Source: Aquabacterium sp.
Lineage (GTDB): Bacteria > Pseudomonadota > Gammaproteobacteria > Burkholderiales > Burkholderiaceae_C
Direction: 5' to 3'
Assembly (NCBI RefSeq): GCF_016234775.1
Contig: NZ_JACRAH010000053.1
Coordinates: forward strand, 1-41,978
Length of the DNA stretch: 41,978 bases
Below are positions 15,693-25,131 of this stretch, piece by piece. How positions within the stretch are numbered: position 1 is the first letter of the stretch; each line of letters starts with the position of its first letter. A program made the position numbers and the translations under genes. A model generated the notes under the pieces. The model was not told where the DNA came from. It ran no database searches and saw only the letters and a program-made list of their open reading frames with translations.

Positions 15693-15705
15693 GAGCTTGT
15701 AGGCG

Positions 15706-15725
15706 ACGCAATGTAAGCACTGCGT
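15706..15725. promoter_or_regulatory. candidate TetR operator
   Basis: An interrupted palindrome ACGCA-N10-TGCGT lies in the divergent region, 14 bases before the tetR start codon. A regulator binding here could block its own transcription and possibly that of the divergent gene. Arms of five bases can arise by chance, so this is only a suggestion. Confidence 0.3.
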
Positions 15726-15795
15726 ATTTTGCTTGGTGTTCTTCGAGTGCGCCACCTAGGATCGCGCCGACATGGACATATCAAGGAGCACGGTC

Positions 15796-16479
15796 ATGAA
15801 CATCTCAGGCAGGAAGGGCCCCCGCGAGGCAGGTGGTGCGCGGGGCCACAGCGGCAGGTTGGTTGGCGGGCGAGCCAGACCTTGGCTGGTCTGGCTGGTG
15901 GGCGCCATCGCCTTGAGTGTCATGGCAGTGAGCAGCCTGCTGTGGCTGCCGGGCATGGATGGTGTGCGCTGGTTGGTTCGTGCCACGGCGCGCACATCGC
16001 TCGTGTTTTTTCTGCTGGCCTATACCGCTCAGGCGGCGGTGCTGACCTGGCCAGGTGCCTGGTCAAGCTGGCAGCGCCGTTACCGCCGGCAATGGGGCTG
16101 GCTTCTGGTGACCTCGCACGGGCTGCACGCGGCGGCCATCGTCAGCCTGGCCGTGATGGCGCCGGTGTTGTTTGAGACGCTTTCGCCGCCGGCGCAGCGC
16201 ATCGGGCCCGGCCTGGCCTATGTGTTCATCGCGCTGATGGGGTTGACGTCCTTTGATCGCACCGCCGCCGCGCTGGGCAAGGTCTGGTGGGCCAGGCTGC
16301 ACACCTGGGGCATGCACTACATCTGGTTGAGCTTCCTGGTGGCCAATGGCAAGCGGGTGGCCGCACACCCGGAGTACGCCTTGCCAGTTTTCTTGCTGCT
16401 CGCCGCGCTCCTGTGGCGCCTGTGGTGTCAGCGCAGCAGGGCGTTCAAGGCTGAGCCAGCCAGCGCTGGGCCAGCTTGA
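15796..16479 (+). CDS. ferric-reductase-like transmembrane protein (MsrQ/cytochrome b-type)
   Basis: A 227-residue integral membrane protein with about five to six helices. The segments WLVWLVGAIALSVMAVSSLL, TSLVFFLLAYTAQAAVL and WLLVTSHGLHAAAIVSLAV, then a pair near GPGLAYVFIALM and MHYIWLSFLVANG, fit the ferric reductase-like membrane domain. His residues in SHGLHAA and in HTWGMHYIW could coordinate heme b. It is shorter than flavocytochromes because no FAD/NAD domain follows. MsrQ, the partner of the methionine sulfoxide reductase MsrP, is one possible relative, but no msrP is beside it. ATG 15796 is preferred because AAGGAG lies 7 bases before it; an in-frame ATG at 15772 has no such site. 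It is probably controlled by the divergent TetR. Its last 35 bases overlap the convergent amidohydrolase gene. Confidence 0.7.
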   Translation: MNISGRKGPREAGGARGHSGRLVGGRARPWLVWLVGAIALSVMAVSSLLWLPGMDGVRWLVRATARTSLVFFLLAYTAQAAVLTWPGAWSSWQRRYRRQWGWLLVTSHGLHAAAIVSLAVMAPVLFETLSPPAQRIGPGLAYVFIALMGLTSFDRTAAALGKVWWARLHTWGMHYIWLSFLVANGKRVAAHPEYALPVFLLLAALLWRLWCQRSRAFKAEPASAGPA

Positions 16480-17662
16480 CCCACAGGGTCGCGCCCAGCG
16501 GGATCAGGTCGTCATTGAAATCGTAGCTGGGGTTGTGCAGCATGCAGGGCCCCAGGCCATGGCCTGCATCGCGGTGCGTGCCATCGCCATTGCCGATCAC
16601 GAAGTAGGCGCCTGGCTGCGCCTGCAGGAAGAAGCTGAAATCTTCCGCGCCCATGGTGGGTTCGAACTCCAGCACCTTGTCGGCGCCGGCCACCTCGGTC
16701 ATCACCTGGCGCGCGAAAGCCGTCTCGGCCGGGTGGTTGATGGTGGGCGGGTAATTGCGGCTGAACTCGAAATGCGCCGTGGCGCCGTAGGCCGCGCACA
16801 CGTGTTGTGTCATGTCGCGCATGCGGGTTTCGATCAGGTCCAGCGTGTCGTTGGTGAAGGTGCGCACCGTGCCCTGCATCGTCACCGAGTCGGGGATCAC
16901 ATTGGTGGCTTCACCCGCTTCGATCATGGTCACCGAGATCACGCCCGTCTCGATGGGGCGCATGTTGCGCGTCAGGATGGTCTGGAAGGACTGCACCAGT
17001 TGGCAGGCCACCGGCACCGGGTCCACGCCCAGGTGGGGCATGGCGCCATGGCAGCCCTTGCCGCGGATGGTGATCAGGAATTCGTTGCTGGAGGCGAAGC
17101 AGGGTCCGCTCTTGATGGCGAACTCGCCCACGGCCATGCCCGGCCAGTTGTGCATGCCGAAGATGGCGTCCATCGGGAAGCGGGTGAACAGGCCGTCGCG
17201 GATCATCTCGCGCGCGCCCCCGCCGCCTTCTTCCGCCGGCTGGAACGCCACGTACACGGTGCCGTCGAAATCACGTGTGGCGGCCAGTTGCTGGGCGGCG
17301 GCCATCAGCATGGCTGTGTGACCGTCGTGCCCGCAGGCGTGCATGCGACCCTGGTGGCGGCTGGCATGCGCGAATGTGTTGTGCTCGGTCATGGGCAGGG
17401 CGTCCATGTCGGCGCGCAGGCCGACGGCCCGTTTGCCTGGCCGCCCCTTGATCACCCCCACGACGCCCGTCTTGCCCAGGCCCGTGTGCACCTCGATGCC
17501 CCAGTTGCGCAGGGTCTGCGCGATCAGGTCGGCGGTGCGCTCTTCCTGGAAGCACAGCTCCGGATGGGCATGGATGTCGCGACGCAGCGCCCTCATGGCA
17601 TCAGCCTGGTCCAGCAACTCGGGCAGGACGGTCGGGGGCAGTTCAACGTGCGACACAGTCAT
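16445..17662 (-). CDS. M20 family metallo-amidohydrolase (hippurate hydrolase-like)
   Basis: A 405-residue cytoplasmic enzyme of the M20D family, which cleaves N-acyl amino acids. Metal-binding and catalytic motifs are present: RRDIHAHPELCFQE, GLRADMDALPM, MHACGHDGHTAML, FQPAEEGGGGAREMI, a lid-domain Gly-rich KGCHGAMPHLGVDP, and MGAEDFSFFLQ near the end. Together they supply the His, Asp, Glu and Cys ligands of a two-metal site. Family members act on hippurate, indole-3-acetyl amino acids or N-acetyl amino acids; the exact substrate cannot be read from sequence. The start at 17662 (MTVSHVELPP) is chosen over 17686. It is divergent from the PHA-system gene. Confidence 0.9.
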   Translation of the reverse strand: MTVSHVELPPTVLPELLDQADAMRALRRDIHAHPELCFQEERTADLIAQTLRNWGIEVHTGLGKTGVVGVIKGRPGKRAVGLRADMDALPMTEHNTFAHASRHQGRMHACGHDGHTAMLMAAAQQLAATRDFDGTVYVAFQPAEEGGGGAREMIRDGLFTRFPMDAIFGMHNWPGMAVGEFAIKSGPCFASSNEFLITIRGKGCHGAMPHLGVDPVPVACQLVQSFQTILTRNMRPIETGVISVTMIEAGEATNVIPDSVTMQGTVRTFTNDTLDLIETRMRDMTQHVCAAYGATAHFEFSRNYPPTINHPAETAFARQVMTEVAGADKVLEFEPTMGAEDFSFFLQAQPGAYFVIGNGDGTHRDAGHGLGPCMLHNPSYDFNDDLIPLGATLWVKLAQRWLAQP

Positions 17663-17754
17663 ACATTCAGGGGACTTTTCGAACAAGTTCCAGATATTAC
17701 CCGGCCGAGCTTATTTATAGTGTGCAGGCGTTACGACCAATGAGGAGATTCGCC

Positions 17755-18060
17755 ATGAGCGACGTCAAGTTTTCCCAAGCACACACCCTGGGTCTGGACA
17801 AGGCCCGCGAGCTGGCCAAGCAGTGGGCCGAAGATTCGGCCAAGAAAATGGGCCTGGATTGCAAGCACACTGAAGGTGCCGACAAGGACACCATCACCTT
17901 CGAGCGCATGGGCGTCACCGGCCTGATGACCGTCACCGGCACCAGTTTTGACCTGGACGTCAAGCTGGGCATGATGATGAAGGCCTTCAAGCCGATGATC
18001 GAATCCGAGATCGCCAAGAACCTCGGCCGCATCATCGACAAGGCTTCGGGCAAGGCCTGA
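17755..18060 (+). CDS. polyhydroxyalkanoic acid system family protein
   Basis: A 101-residue protein of the PHA granule-region family. Such proteins are found with polyhydroxyalkanoate metabolism genes, and their function is not established. The sequence has no membrane segment or signal. A charged first half (KARELAKQWAEDSAKKMG) precedes a region that alternates hydrophobic residues (GVTGLMTVTGTSFDLDVKLG) and a closing amphipathic helix. GAGGAG at 17742-17747, 7 bases before ATG 17755, decides the start over the longer frame from 17722. A terminator follows. No phaC or phaZ gene is adjacent, so the link to PHA storage rests on family only. Confidence 0.8.
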   Translation: MSDVKFSQAHTLGLDKARELAKQWAEDSAKKMGLDCKHTEGADKDTITFERMGVTGLMTVTGTSFDLDVKLGMMMKAFKPMIESEIAKNLGRIIDKASGKA

Positions 18061-18111
18061 TAGGGGCTTGCCGCCAGCCGCCCGGTCAAGCCGGGCGGCT
18101 GGAAATGCAGA

Positions 18112-18141
18112 CGGGCTGCATCGTGCAGCCCGCTTTGCTTT
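18112..18141 (+). terminator. intrinsic terminator after the PHA-system gene
   Basis: A perfect 9-bp stem pairs CGGGCTGCA (18112-18120) with TGCAGCCCG (18124-18132) around a TCG loop. CTTTGCTTTT follows. A second, longer hairpin just upstream (18075-18101, 11-bp stem, loop TCAAG) lacks a T-tract and may reinforce folding. The T-rich side faces the plus strand, so it ends the gene at 18060. Confidence 0.7.
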
Positions 18142-18170
18142 TGCCTGCGCGCCGCGATGGCGCCAGCAGC

Positions 18171-18428
18171 TTACTTCTTGAGCGACTCGACCAGGTCGAT
18201 GTAGCCTTGCTTGGCTTCGTCCTGAGTCTTGCCCTTCAGGGCGGCCCAGGCGTCGTACTTGGCGCGGCCCACGAAATCGGTGAAGCCGGGGCGGTCGCCG
18301 GTGGCGTCGCCCACGCTGCCTTGCTTGAACAGCGAGTACATCTGCAGCAGGGTGTTGTTGTCAGGCTTGGCGGGCAGCAGCTTGGAGTCTGCCAGGGCCT
18401 TGTCGAAGCGGGCTTGAAGATCGGACAT
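18171..18428 (-). CDS. acyl-CoA-binding protein
   Basis: An 85-residue four-helix protein of the ACBP family, matching the usual length of 85-90. The conserved acyl-CoA contact region is visible: LLQMYSLFKQGSVGDATGDR corresponds to the family's LY-YKQATxGD segment, and KYDAWAALKGKTQDEAKQGY to the later helix with Lys and Tyr contacts. It binds medium- and long-chain acyl-CoA esters in the cytoplasm and buffers their pool. It stands as a single gene, convergent with the PHA-system gene, and its product could serve both fatty-acid and PHA metabolism. Confidence 0.92.
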   Translation of the reverse strand: MSDLQARFDKALADSKLLPAKPDNNTLLQMYSLFKQGSVGDATGDRPGFTDFVGRAKYDAWAALKGKTQDEAKQGYIDLVESLKK

Positions 18429-18532
18429 GTTTGTCTCCTGTGAAAACGCAGGCGCATGTTACTGCCCGTTTGACGAAGCTGCACCACAGTGGGCCCCCTC
18501 AAGCCAGTGCCAGAGAAACCATGGGGTCATCC

Positions 18533-18550
18533 AGGATTCTCTAGAATCCT
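18533..18550. promoter_or_regulatory. short palindrome with a TAGAAT box directly before an ABC gene
   Basis: AGGATTC (18533-18539) and GAATCCT (18544-18550) form a perfect 7-bp inverted repeat around TCTA. It ends 7 bases before the ATG at 18558. TAGAAT at 18543-18548 resembles a -10 box and would place a transcription start close to the ATG, giving a leaderless or nearly leaderless mRNA. No Shine-Dalgarno sequence is visible there. No good -35 box was found at the expected distance. Confidence 0.35.
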
Positions 18551-18557
18551 TCCCCTC

Positions 18558-19493
18558 ATGAGCGCAGTTTCATTCCAGAACGTCACCAAAACCTTCCAGT
18601 CGGGCGACCGCACCGTGCGCGCACTGCAAGGCGTCAGCTTCGACATCGAAGAAGGTGAATTTTTCGGCCTGCTGGGCCCCAATGGTGCCGGCAAGACCAC
18701 GCTGATCAGCATCCTGGCGGGTCTGAGCAGGGTTTCGTCGGGCAAGGTGTCCGTTCAGGGGCACGATGTGGTGGGTGACTACGCCGCCGCCCGCAAGGCC
18801 CTGGGCGTCGTCCCGCAGGAGCTGGTGTTCGACCCCTTCTTTTCGGTGCGTGAAACCTTGCGCATCCAGAGCGCCTACTTCGGCCTGCGCCGCAACGACG
18901 ACTGGATCGATGAGCTGCTGGCCAACCTGGGCCTGAGCGACAAGGCTGATGCCAACATGCGCCAGCTGTCCGGCGGCATGAAACGGCGCGTGCTGGTGGC
19001 GCAGGCCCTGGTGCACCGCCCACCCGTGATCGTGCTGGACGAGCCCACCGCTGGCGTGGACGTCGAGCTGCGCCAGACGCTGTGGCATTTCATCGCCCAG
19101 CTCAACAAGCAAGGCCACGCCGTCTTGCTGACCACGCACTACCTGGAAGAGGCCGAGGCCTTGTGCGGCCGCATCGGCATGCTCAAACAGGGGCAGCTGG
19201 TGGCGCTGGATCGCACCTCGGCATTGTTGGCAGGCACCGCCTCCACCATGTTGCGCTTCAAGACCGATCAGGCCTTGCCGCCTGAGCTGGACGCGCATGC
19301 CCGGATCACGGGCCGCATCGTGCAACTGCCCGCGCATGACGCCAACGAGATCGAGCAGATCCTGGCGCAGCTTCGCCAGGCGCGCTGCCACGTGGAAGAC
19401 CTGGAGATGGGGCGGGCCGATCTGGAGGATGTCTTCCTGTCCATCATGCAAGGCCACCACGGCACGCAAGCCAAGGCGGAGGTGGCAGCATGA
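18558..19493 (+). CDS. ABC transporter ATP-binding protein
   Basis: A 311-residue ATPase of the DrrA/CcmA-like ABC-2 exporter class. It has a Walker A (GPNGAGKTT) near residues 41-49, signature LSGGMKRR near 137-144, Walker B VIVLDEPTAGVD near 157-168, and the switch His in LLTTHYLEEAEAL. A C-terminal extension of about 90 residues follows, typical of this class. It drives the permease encoded next, with which it overlaps by 4 bases (ATGA). The pair lies upstream of the bolA-like gene, murA and the his genes, a conserved order in Burkholderiales. The exported substrate is not known. The start at 18558 matches the family N-terminus; 18489 is a chance extension. Confidence 0.93.
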   Translation: MSAVSFQNVTKTFQSGDRTVRALQGVSFDIEEGEFFGLLGPNGAGKTTLISILAGLSRVSSGKVSVQGHDVVGDYAAARKALGVVPQELVFDPFFSVRETLRIQSAYFGLRRNDDWIDELLANLGLSDKADANMRQLSGGMKRRVLVAQALVHRPPVIVLDEPTAGVDVELRQTLWHFIAQLNKQGHAVLLTTHYLEEAEALCGRIGMLKQGQLVALDRTSALLAGTASTMLRFKTDQALPPELDAHARITGRIVQLPAHDANEIEQILAQLRQARCHVEDLEMGRADLEDVFLSIMQGHHGTQAKAEVAA

Positions 19494-20263
19494 ACTGGGT
19501 CGATGCCGTTCAGGGCGCGCGCCCGCTGTTCATCAAGGAAGTGCTGCGCTTCTGGAAGGTGAGCTTCCAGACCATTGGCGCGCCGGTACTGACCTCCGTG
19601 CTGTATCTGCTGATCTTCGGCCATGTGCTCGAAGACCACGTGCAGGTGTTCAAGGGCGTGGGCTACACCCGCTTCCTGATCCCGGGGCTGGTGATGATGA
19701 GCCTCCTGCAGAACGCTTTTGCCAACAGTTCATCGTCGCTGATCCAGAGCAAGATCACGGGCAACCTCGTGTTCGTGCTCTTGAGCCCGCTGTCGCACCG
19801 CGCCTGGTTCATCGCCTATGTGGGCGCCTCGCTGGTGCGCGGGCTGGCCGTGGGCACGGGCGTGTTCATCGTGACGGCCTGGTTTGCGCCGCCCGGCCTG
19901 GCCGAGCCATGGTGGGCGCTGATCTTTGCCGTGCTGGGCGGCGCGCTGCTGGGCTCGCTGGGCCTGATCGCCGGGCTGTGGGCCGACAAGTTCGACCAGA
20001 TGGCGGCTTTCCAGAACTTCATCATCGTGCCCATGACCTTCCTGTCGGGCGTGTTCTACTCGGTGCACTCGCTGCCGGGTTTCTGGCAGGGCCTGTCGCA
20101 CCTCAACCCCTTCTTCTACCTGATCGACGGCTTCCGCCGCGGCTTTTTTGGCGCGAGTGACGTCAGCCCCTGGCTCAGCCTGGGTGTGGTGGCGACTGCC
20201 ACACTGGGTGTTTCCGCCTTGGCGCTGCATCTTTTGAAGACCGGGTACAAAATCCGTTCCTGA
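19490..20263 (+). CDS. ABC-2 type transporter permease
   Basis: A 257-residue inner-membrane protein with about six helices. Typical ABC-2 features are the N-terminal amphipathic part (LFIKEVLRFWKVSFQTIGAP), a first helix VLTSVLYLLIFGHVL, the FLIPGLVMMSLLQNAFAN region and the FIIVPMTFLSGVFYSV segment before the last helix. It forms the channel for the ATPase encoded just upstream. The start codon overlaps the stop codon of that gene, which suggests coupled translation. It is followed by the ibaG/bolA-like gene 31 bp later. Confidence 0.93.
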   Translation: MNWVDAVQGARPLFIKEVLRFWKVSFQTIGAPVLTSVLYLLIFGHVLEDHVQVFKGVGYTRFLIPGLVMMSLLQNAFANSSSSLIQSKITGNLVFVLLSPLSHRAWFIAYVGASLVRGLAVGTGVFIVTAWFAPPGLAEPWWALIFAVLGGALLGSLGLIAGLWADKFDQMAAFQNFIIVPMTFLSGVFYSVHSLPGFWQGLSHLNPFFYLIDGFRRGFFGASDVSPWLSLGVVATATLGVSALALHLLKTGYKIRS

Positions 20264-20294
20264 TCTCCCTTCTTTGCCCTTTTCAGAGTCCACC

Positions 20295-20549
20295 ATGGCC
20301 AATCCCACGTCCGAACAGATCCAGCAATACATCGCCGCCGGTCTGCCCTGCGATCACCTGGAAGTGGAAGGTGATGGTCAGCACTTTTTCGCCACCATCG
20401 TGTCCGCCGAGTTCGAAGGCAAGACCCGAATTGGTCGCCACCAGCGCGTTTACCAGGCCCTGGGCGATAGAATGCGGGCTGAGATCCATGCCCTGTCCAT
20501 GAAGACTTTGACGCCCGCCGAGTGGGCGACCCAGGCTCCCAAGGCCTGA
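20295..20549 (+). CDS. ibaG: BolA/IbaG family protein
   Basis: An 84-residue protein with the BolA class II KH-like fold. The family signature FEGKTRIGRHQRVYQALGD near 40-58 carries the conserved His proposed to bind an Fe-S cluster with monothiol glutaredoxin. Length and position just upstream of murA match the E. coli ibaG (yrbA)-murA arrangement. It probably acts in iron-sulphur or acid-stress homeostasis. The start at 20295 (MANPTSEQIQQYI) is preferred over the frame from 20274. Confidence 0.88.
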   Translation: MANPTSEQIQQYIAAGLPCDHLEVEGDGQHFFATIVSAEFEGKTRIGRHQRVYQALGDRMRAEIHALSMKTLTPAEWATQAPKA

Positions 20550-20653
20550 TTTCACAGTCTGAAGTGGCCGCAAGGCACTCAGCCAGTTTTATCCCTCTCT
20601 AATCAGGCGCGACTACCGCTTTGGCGGCAGCTTCGCGCCCTTTGTGTTTCCTC

Positions 20654-21952
20654 ATGGACAAACTCCTGATCCGCGGCGGTCGTCGTCTGCAAGGCGAAGT
20701 GATCATTTCCGGTGCCAAGAATGCCGCCTTGCCAGACCTGTGTGCCACGCTGCTGAGCGCTGAGCCAGTCACGCTGGGCAATGTGCCGCAACTGCAGGAC
20801 GTGTCCACCACACTCAAGCTGTTGGCGAACATGGGTGTCGTGGCCGAGCGCCATGCCGATGACGCCAGCACGATGACGCTGGATGCCGGCCGCGTGGACA
20901 AGCCCGAGGCACCGTATGAGCTGGTCAAGACCATGCGCGCCTCCATCCTGGTGCTGGGCCCGCTGCTGGCGCGCTTCGGCCGCGCGCGCGTGTCCTTGCC
21001 CGGCGGTTGCGCGATTGGTTCGCGCCCCGTGGACCAGCACATCAAGGGCCTGCAGGCCATGGGTGCGCAGATCACGGTCGAGCATGGCTACATCGAAGCA
21101 CGCACGCCGCTGGATGCCAACGGCCAGCCCACCCGCCTCAAGGGGGCCCGCATCACGACCGACATGGTCACTGTCACGGGTACTGAGAACCTGTTGATGG
21201 CCGCCACGCTGGCCGAGGGTGAAACCATCCTCGAAAACGCCGCGCAAGAGCCTGAAATCACCGACCTGGCCAATCTGCTGATTGCCATGGGCGCGAAGAT
21301 TGAAGGGCAGGGCACGCACCGCATCCGCATCCAGGGCGTGGACAAGCTCCATGGCCTGAGCGGCGCGCAAGCCCACCAGATCATCCCTGACCGCATCGAA
21401 ACCGGCACCTTCCTGTGCGCCGTGGGTGCCACGGGCGGCGACGTGACCTTGCGCAAGGCCGATGCCGAGCACCTGGAGTCGGTCATCGAGAAGCTGCGTG
21501 AAGCCGGCGTGAGCATCGAATCCGGCGAAGGCTGGATCCGGGTCAAGGCCGATGCGCGCCCCAAGTCGGTGGGCTTCCGTACCCGCGAGTACCCCGCTTT
21601 CCCGACAGACATGCAAGCCCAGTTCATGGCACTCAACTGCGTGGCCGAAGGCACCGCCGTGATCCACGAGACGATCTTTGAAAACCGCTTCATGCACGTC
21701 AACGAGCTGATCCGTCTGGGCGCCAGCATCGCCGTGGACGGCCACAGCGCCGTGGTCACGGGCGTGCCCAAGCTGTCGGGCGCCACCGTGATGGCCACCG
21801 ACCTGCGTGCCTCTGCCAGCCTGGTGATCGCCGGCCTGGTGGCCGAGGGCGAGACCCTGGTGGACCGCATCTACCACCTCGACCGTGGCTACGACCGCAT
21901 GGAAGCCAAGCTGCGAGGCATTGGTGCCGACATTGAACGCGTCAAGGCATAA
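20654..21952 (+). CDS. murA: UDP-N-acetylglucosamine 1-carboxyvinyltransferase
   Basis: The first committed enzyme of peptidoglycan synthesis, moving enolpyruvate from PEP to UDP-GlcNAc in the cytoplasm. The protein has 432 residues, close to the usual 420-435. SGAKNAALP at about 19-27 contains the conserved K22-N23. The active-site loop is [12 protein letters not shown] with C119, the residue attacked by fosfomycin, so the enzyme should be drug-sensitive. [15 protein letters not shown] is also conserved. The start at 20654 fits the family (MDKLLIRGG). It lies between the bolA-like gene and hisG, and 14 bp separate it from hisG. Confidence 0.97.
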   Translation: MDKLLIRGGRRLQGEVIISGAKNAALPDLCATLLSAEPVTLGNVPQLQDVSTTLKLLANMGVVAERHADDASTMTLDAGRVDKPEAPYELVKTMRASILVLGPLLARFGRARVSLPGGCAIGSRPVDQHIKGLQAMGAQITVEHGYIEARTPLDANGQPTRLKGARITTDMVTVTGTENLLMAATLAEGETILENAAQEPEITDLANLLIAMGAKIEGQGTHRIRIQGVDKLHGLSGAQAHQIIPDRIETGTFLCAVGATGGDVTLRKADAEHLESVIEKLREAGVSIESGEGWIRVKADARPKSVGFRTREYPAFPTDMQAQFMALNCVAEGTAVIHETIFENRFMHVNELIRLGASIAVDGHSAVVTGVPKLSGATVMATDLRASASLVIAGLVAEGETLVDRIYHLDRGYDRMEAKLRGIGADIERVKA

Positions 21953-21966
21953 GGCGCTGCAACAAC

Positions 21967-22611
21967 ATGATCACCCTTGCACTTTCCAAAGGCCGCATCT
22001 TCGAAGAAACCTTGCCCCTGCTGGCCGCAGCCGGCATCGAGGTGACCGAGGATCCGGAAAAGACCCGCAAGCTCATCCTGCCCACCACGCGCCCTGATGT
22101 GCGCGTGGTGCTGGTGCGCGCTTCCGACGTGCCCACCTATGTGGAATACGGCGGTGCCGACATCGGCGTGGCCGGCAAGGACATCCTGATCGAGCATGGC
22201 GGCGACAACCTGTACCAGCCGCTGGACCTGAACATCGCCAAGTGCCACATGAGCGTGGCCGTGCGTGCCGACTTCGACTACGAAGCCGCCGTGAAGCAGG
22301 GCTCGCGCATCCGTGTGGCCACCAAGTACACCACCATCGCGCGTGATCACTTCGCCAACAAGGGCGTGCACGTGGACCTGATCAAGCTGTACGGCTCGAT
22401 GGAGCTCGCACCGCTGACCGGCCTGGCCGATGCCATCGTCGACCTGGTCTCGACGGGCAACACGCTCAAGGCCAACAAGCTGGTCGAAGTCGAGCACATC
22501 ATGAACATCAGCTCGCGTCTGGTGGTCAACCAGGCCTCGCTCAAGCTCAACCGCGAGCCCATTCGCGCGCTGATCCAGGCTTTCGAGTCCGCCATCCCGA
22601 AGAACAAATAA
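21967..22611 (+). CDS. hisG: ATP phosphoribosyltransferase, short form
   Basis: The first step of histidine synthesis: ATP and PRPP give phosphoribosyl-ATP. The protein has 214 residues, the short HisG form that lacks the C-terminal histidine-binding regulatory domain. The N-terminal [20 protein letters not shown] and the PRPP-binding [17 protein letters not shown] are clear. Short HisG enzymes work as a hetero-octamer with HisZ, a histidyl-tRNA synthetase paralogue. No hisZ is in the window, so it must lie elsewhere, as is usual in betaproteobacteria. The gene heads the hisGDCBHAF run. Confidence 0.97.
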   Translation: MITLALSKGRIFEETLPLLAAAGIEVTEDPEKTRKLILPTTRPDVRVVLVRASDVPTYVEYGGADIGVAGKDILIEHGGDNLYQPLDLNIAKCHMSVAVRADFDYEAAVKQGSRIRVATKYTTIARDHFANKGVHVDLIKLYGSMELAPLTGLADAIVDLVSTGNTLKANKLVEVEHIMNISSRLVVNQASLKLNREPIRALIQAFESAIPKNK

Positions 22612-22701
22612 GCCAGCCAGAAACAAGCGCTATGGCGTTCATCGTGAATGCCCATCGCGCCAGTGCCTCAACCAAGCCTGATTTCTGAGATCCTTTCGCT
22701 C

Positions 22702-24027
22702 ATGACAGTCCAGATCCGCCACCTCGCTACCGCTCAGCCCGATTTCGATGCCGCCTTCCAGAAGGTGCTGCATTGGTCGGCCGAGACCGACACGGCCATC
22801 GAAGACCGCGTGGGTGCCATCCTGGCCGATGTTCGCCTGCGTGGCGATGCGGCCGTGCTGGAATACACCGGCCGTTTTGACTACTTGCAAGTGGACAGCG
22901 TGGCCGCGCTGGAGCTGGGTCAGGCCGAGCTGAAGGCCGCCTTCGAGAGCCTGCCTGCCGTGCAGCGCGAAGCCCTGGAAAGCGCAGCGAAACGCGTGCG
23001 CAGCTACCACGAGCGCCAGAAGGAGGCGTGTGGCCTGAGCTGGCAATACCGCGATGAAGACGGTACCTTGCTGGGCCAGAAGGTCACCCCGCTGGACCGC
23101 GTGGGCATCTACGTGCCCGGTGGCAAGGCCGCGTACCCTTCATCCGTGCTGATGAACGCCATCCCCGCCCATGTGGCCGGCGTGCAAGAGATCATCATGG
23201 TCGTGCCCACGCCACGCGGTGAGAAGAACCCGCTGGTGCTGGCCGCAGCCTATGTGGCCGGCGTGAGCCGCGCCTTCACCATCGGTGGCGCACAGGCCGT
23301 GGCCGCACTGGCCTATGGCACGGCCACCGTGCCCAAGGTTGACAAGATCACCGGCCCTGGCAATGCCTATGTGGCCAGCGCCAAGAAGCACGTGTTCGGC
23401 CAGGTCGGCATCGACATGATCGCCGGCCCCAGCGAAATCCTGGTGCTGGCCGATGGCTCCACGCCACCTGACTGGGTTGCGATGGACCTGTTCAGCCAGG
23501 CCGAGCATGATGAACTCGCGCAAAGCATCCTGCTGTGCCCGGACGCCGGCTACATCGCCAAGGTGCAGGCCGAGATCGACCGCCTGCTGCCCACCATGCC
23601 CCGCGCCGACATCATCCGCGCTTCGCTGGAAGGCCGTGGCGCGCTGATCCACACGCGCAGCATGGAAGAGGCCTGCGAGATCTCCAACCGCATCGCGCCC
23701 GAGCACCTTGAAGTCAGCAGCAACGACCCGCACAAGTGGGAGCCGCTGCTCAAGCACGCCGGCGCCATCTTCCTGGGCGCCTATACCTCCGAATCGCTGG
23801 GCGACTACTGCGCCGGCCCCAACCACGTGCTGCCGACCTCCGGCACGGCCCGTTTCTCGTCGCCGCTGGGCGTCTACGACTTCCAGAAGCGCTCCAGCCT
23901 GATCGAGGTGAGCGAAGCCGGCGCACAAGTGCTGGGCAAGACGGCCGCGGTGCTGGCTTATGGCGAAGGCCTGCAGGCCCACGCCCAGGCTGCCGAATTC
24001 CGGTTGAATAGCCGCCTGAAGAAATAA
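22702..24027 (+). CDS. hisD: histidinol dehydrogenase
   Basis: This enzyme carries out the last two steps of histidine synthesis, oxidising histidinol to histidine with NAD and a zinc ion. The protein has 441 residues from [10 protein letters not shown]. Conserved stretches are [48 protein letters not shown], the [14 protein letters not shown] region, the zinc-site [10 protein letters not shown], and the late [15 protein letters not shown]. An in-frame ATG at 22648 would add 18 residues that do not look like the family, so 22702 is preferred. hisC follows after 3 bp. Confidence 0.96.
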   Translation: MTVQIRHLATAQPDFDAAFQKVLHWSAETDTAIEDRVGAILADVRLRGDAAVLEYTGRFDYLQVDSVAALELGQAELKAAFESLPAVQREALESAAKRVRSYHERQKEACGLSWQYRDEDGTLLGQKVTPLDRVGIYVPGGKAAYPSSVLMNAIPAHVAGVQEIIMVVPTPRGEKNPLVLAAAYVAGVSRAFTIGGAQAVAALAYGTATVPKVDKITGPGNAYVASAKKHVFGQVGIDMIAGPSEILVLADGSTPPDWVAMDLFSQAEHDELAQSILLCPDAGYIAKVQAEIDRLLPTMPRADIIRASLEGRGALIHTRSMEEACEISNRIAPEHLEVSSNDPHKWEPLLKHAGAIFLGAYTSESLGDYCAGPNHVLPTSGTARFSSPLGVYDFQKRSSLIEVSEAGAQVLGKTAAVLAYGEGLQAHAQAAEFRLNSRLKK

Positions 24028-24030
24028 GCC

Positions 24031-25131
24031 ATGAGCCTGCTCGACGTATTTCGCCCTGATGTCCGCGCCATGCACGCTTACGTGGTGCAGGACGCCGCCG
24101 GCTACATCAAGCTCGACGCGATGGAGAACCCCTTCACGCTGCCGCCCGACCTGCAGGTGAAGCTGGGGGAGCGCTTGGGGCCGGTGGCCATGAACCGCTA
24201 CCCCGGTGTGCGCGTCAATGACCTGCATGCCGCCTTGCGTGCCTACGCCCACGTGCCCGCCGATCACGGACTGGTGCTGGGCAATGGTTCCGATGAGCTG
24301 ATTTCGCTGCTGTCGGTGGCCTGTGCCCAGCCGGGTGCCGTGGCCCTGGCGCCTCTGCCGGGCTTCGTCATGTACGAGGCCTTTGCCAAGCAAAGCGGCA
24401 TGCAGTTCGTCGGCGTGCCTTTGACGCCCGATTTCGAGCTGGATGGCCCCGCCATGCTGGCTGCCATCCGCGCCCACAAGCCCGCGCTGACCTACATCGC
24501 CTACCCCAACAACCCCACGGCCAACCTGTGGGACGACGCGGTGATCGAGCAGATCATCGACGCCGTGGGCGCCAACGGCCAGGGGCTGGTCATCATCGAC
24601 GAGGCCTACCAGCCATTCGCCAGCAAGAGCTACCTCGATCGCCTGACGAAGCACCCGCACGTGCTGCTGATGCGCACCCTGTCCAAATTTGGCCTGGCCG
24701 GCATCCGCCTGGGTTACATGATGGGCCGAAAGGACCTGATCGAGCAGGTCGAAAAAGTGCGTCCGCCCTACAACATCAGCGTGCTGAATGTGGAGGCGGC
24801 GCTGTTCGCCCTGGAGCACGCCGACGAGTTCGCCCGTCAGGCCGAGCTCATCAAGGCCGAACGCGCGCGCCTGCTGTCGGCACTGGCTGACATGCCCGGC
24901 GCCAAGGCTTACCCCAGCCAGGCCAACATGATTCTGGTGCGCGTGAACGACGCGGCTGCCACCTTTAACGCCCTTAAAGCTAGGGGCATCCTGATCAAAA
25001 ATGTGGCGGGCCTGCATGGTTTGCTGGCAAACTGTATCCGCTTGACCGTCGGGAAACCCTCGGAAAATGACGCGCTCATCGCGGCATTGACCGAACTCCT
25101 GCGCGAACCCCTGAATTCCAACCCCGCATGA
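24031..25131 (+). CDS. hisC: histidinol-phosphate aminotransferase
   Basis: A PLP enzyme that converts imidazole acetol phosphate to histidinol phosphate with glutamate. The protein has 366 residues of the class I/II aminotransferase fold. The substrate-binding [11 protein letters not shown] lies at about 28-38, the nucleotide-like [12 protein letters not shown] at about 86-97, [11 protein letters not shown] in the middle, and the PLP lysine K219 in [14 protein letters not shown]. The stop overlaps the hisB start by 4 bases. A second hisC paralogue is common in this order but none is present here. Confidence 0.95.
   Translation: MSLLDVFRPDVRAMHAYVVQDAAGYIKLDAMENPFTLPPDLQVKLGERLGPVAMNRYPGVRVNDLHAALRAYAHVPADHGLVLGNGSDELISLLSVACAQPGAVALAPLPGFVMYEAFAKQSGMQFVGVPLTPDFELDGPAMLAAIRAHKPALTYIAYPNNPTANLWDDAVIEQIIDAVGANGQGLVIIDEAYQPFASKSYLDRLTKHPHVLLMRTLSKFGLAGIRLGYMMGRKDLIEQVEKVRPPYNISVLNVEAALFALEHADEFARQAELIKAERARLLSALADMPGAKAYPSQANMILVRVNDAAATFNALKARGILIKNVAGLHGLLANCIRLTVGKPSENDALIAALTELLREPLNSNPA

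Noticed and set aside
16346..17743. 465-codon plus-strand open frame opposite the M20 amidohydrolase
   Set aside because: Antisense shadow; the M20 motifs on the minus strand are unambiguous.
18075..18101. 11-bp GC hairpin after the PHA-system gene
   Set aside because: No T-tract follows, so it is not called a terminator by itself; the next hairpin at 18112 fits better.
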